Shown: in pieces, positions 63,816 to 64,000 of the stretch
Layout of the letters: every line of letters starts with the position of its first letter
Numbering within the stretch: the stretch's first letter is position 1
From: Acidovorax sp. GBBC 1281
GTDB lineage: Bacteria > Pseudomonadota > Gammaproteobacteria > Burkholderiales > Burkholderiaceae_C
Reading direction: 5' to 3'
Assembly: GCF_028473645.1 (NCBI RefSeq)
Contig: NZ_CP097269.1
Coordinates: 3,118,001-3,182,000 of the forward strand
DNA: 64,000 bases
The notes under the pieces: generated by a model
Databases searched by the model: none
What the model was told of the DNA's origin: nothing
What the model saw: only the letters and a program-made list of their open reading frames with translations
Position numbers and translations under genes: made by a program

Positions 63816-64000
63816 TCAAACCGTCGCCCGGGCGATGCGCCCCTGCCGCACGATGGTGTGCGCCGGCTTGTGCCCGAACCAGTAGGCCAGCTCCGCCGCC
63901 TCTTGGAAGGGCCACAGCACGAAGTTCGCCGGCCGCCCCGCGGCAATCAGTCCGTGCGAATCCTGCAGCCCCAGCGCGCGCGCGGCATGGGTGGTGATGC
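63816..64000 (-). CDS. hutI: Imidazolonepropionase, C-terminal part (continues beyond window)
   Basis: The frame from the right edge reads ITTHAARALGLQDSHGLIAAGRPANFVLW and ends RQGRIARATV, the C-terminus of HutI-type amidohydrolases. HutI opens the imidazolone ring in histidine degradation. It is 58 bp upstream of hutF on the same strand. Confidence 0.88.
   Translation of the reverse strand, partial: ITTHAARALGLQDSHGLIAAGRPANFVLWPFQEAAELAYWFGHKPAHTIVRQGRIARATV

Overview
The window is high-GC DNA of a betaproteobacterium, most likely Comamonadaceae (Acidovorax/Paracidovorax type). That reading rests on the type VI secretion genes, the branched-chain amino-acid transporter whose LivF has an arginine in its P-loop, the formiminoglutamate hut branch, and codon use. 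The species call is inference from gene content, because no database could be searched.

Layout. (1) 1-10,655: part of a type VI secretion (T6SS) cluster. A leftward operon (tssL, tssK, tssJ, pppA phosphatase, tagH FHA protein, a TPR-like lipoprotein, a PEGA protein, ppkA kinase) is divergent from hcp. (2) 10,810-13,778: two half copies of an IS903-group IS5 element facing away from an IS630-family element. (3) 13,779-40,942: remnant of an SPI-7/PFGI-1-type integrative conjugative element (ICE). It holds parA, a parB-like gene, a DUF2857-type gene, a large STY4528-like replication gene with internal iterons, a MobH relaxase, regulators and a MazEF-type module. An IS5 element lies at 38,728-40,009. 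(4) 22,027-33,852: inside the ICE remnant, between parA and the relaxase, a complete compact provirus of about 11.8 kb. (5) 40,943-44,426: more IS903/IS630 copies. (6) 44,427-64,000: ordinary chromosome with liv transporter, acyl-CoA ligase, selO-msrB-yciB-bolA-ppiC, tRNA-Pro, infA, psd, an acid phosphatase and hutI-F-G.

The provirus is the main discovery. It has no tail genes. It carries a 279-residue protein that fits the double jelly-roll major capsid protein of PM2-like phages, a 219-residue packaging ATPase, a 673-residue HUH replication initiator with paired tyrosines, and a lambda-R-type endolysin with an N-terminal anchor. It also has a likely receptor-binding protein and about ten very small proteins, mostly with one membrane segment. 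This is the gene set of a tailless, membrane-containing icosahedral phage (corticovirus/FLiP-like). It is bounded by an exact 18-bp direct repeat and encodes no integrase.

Joining the two ends in silico gives an independent proof of the boundaries. The repressor-like gene at the right end reads through the joined repeat into the left end. It then stops in an ATGA overlap with the start codon of the helix-turn-helix gene there. The circular form therefore has a rightward regulatory operon and a leftward replication/virion operon that converge on a terminator near 22,470. Integration cuts the regulator from 167 to 142 residues.
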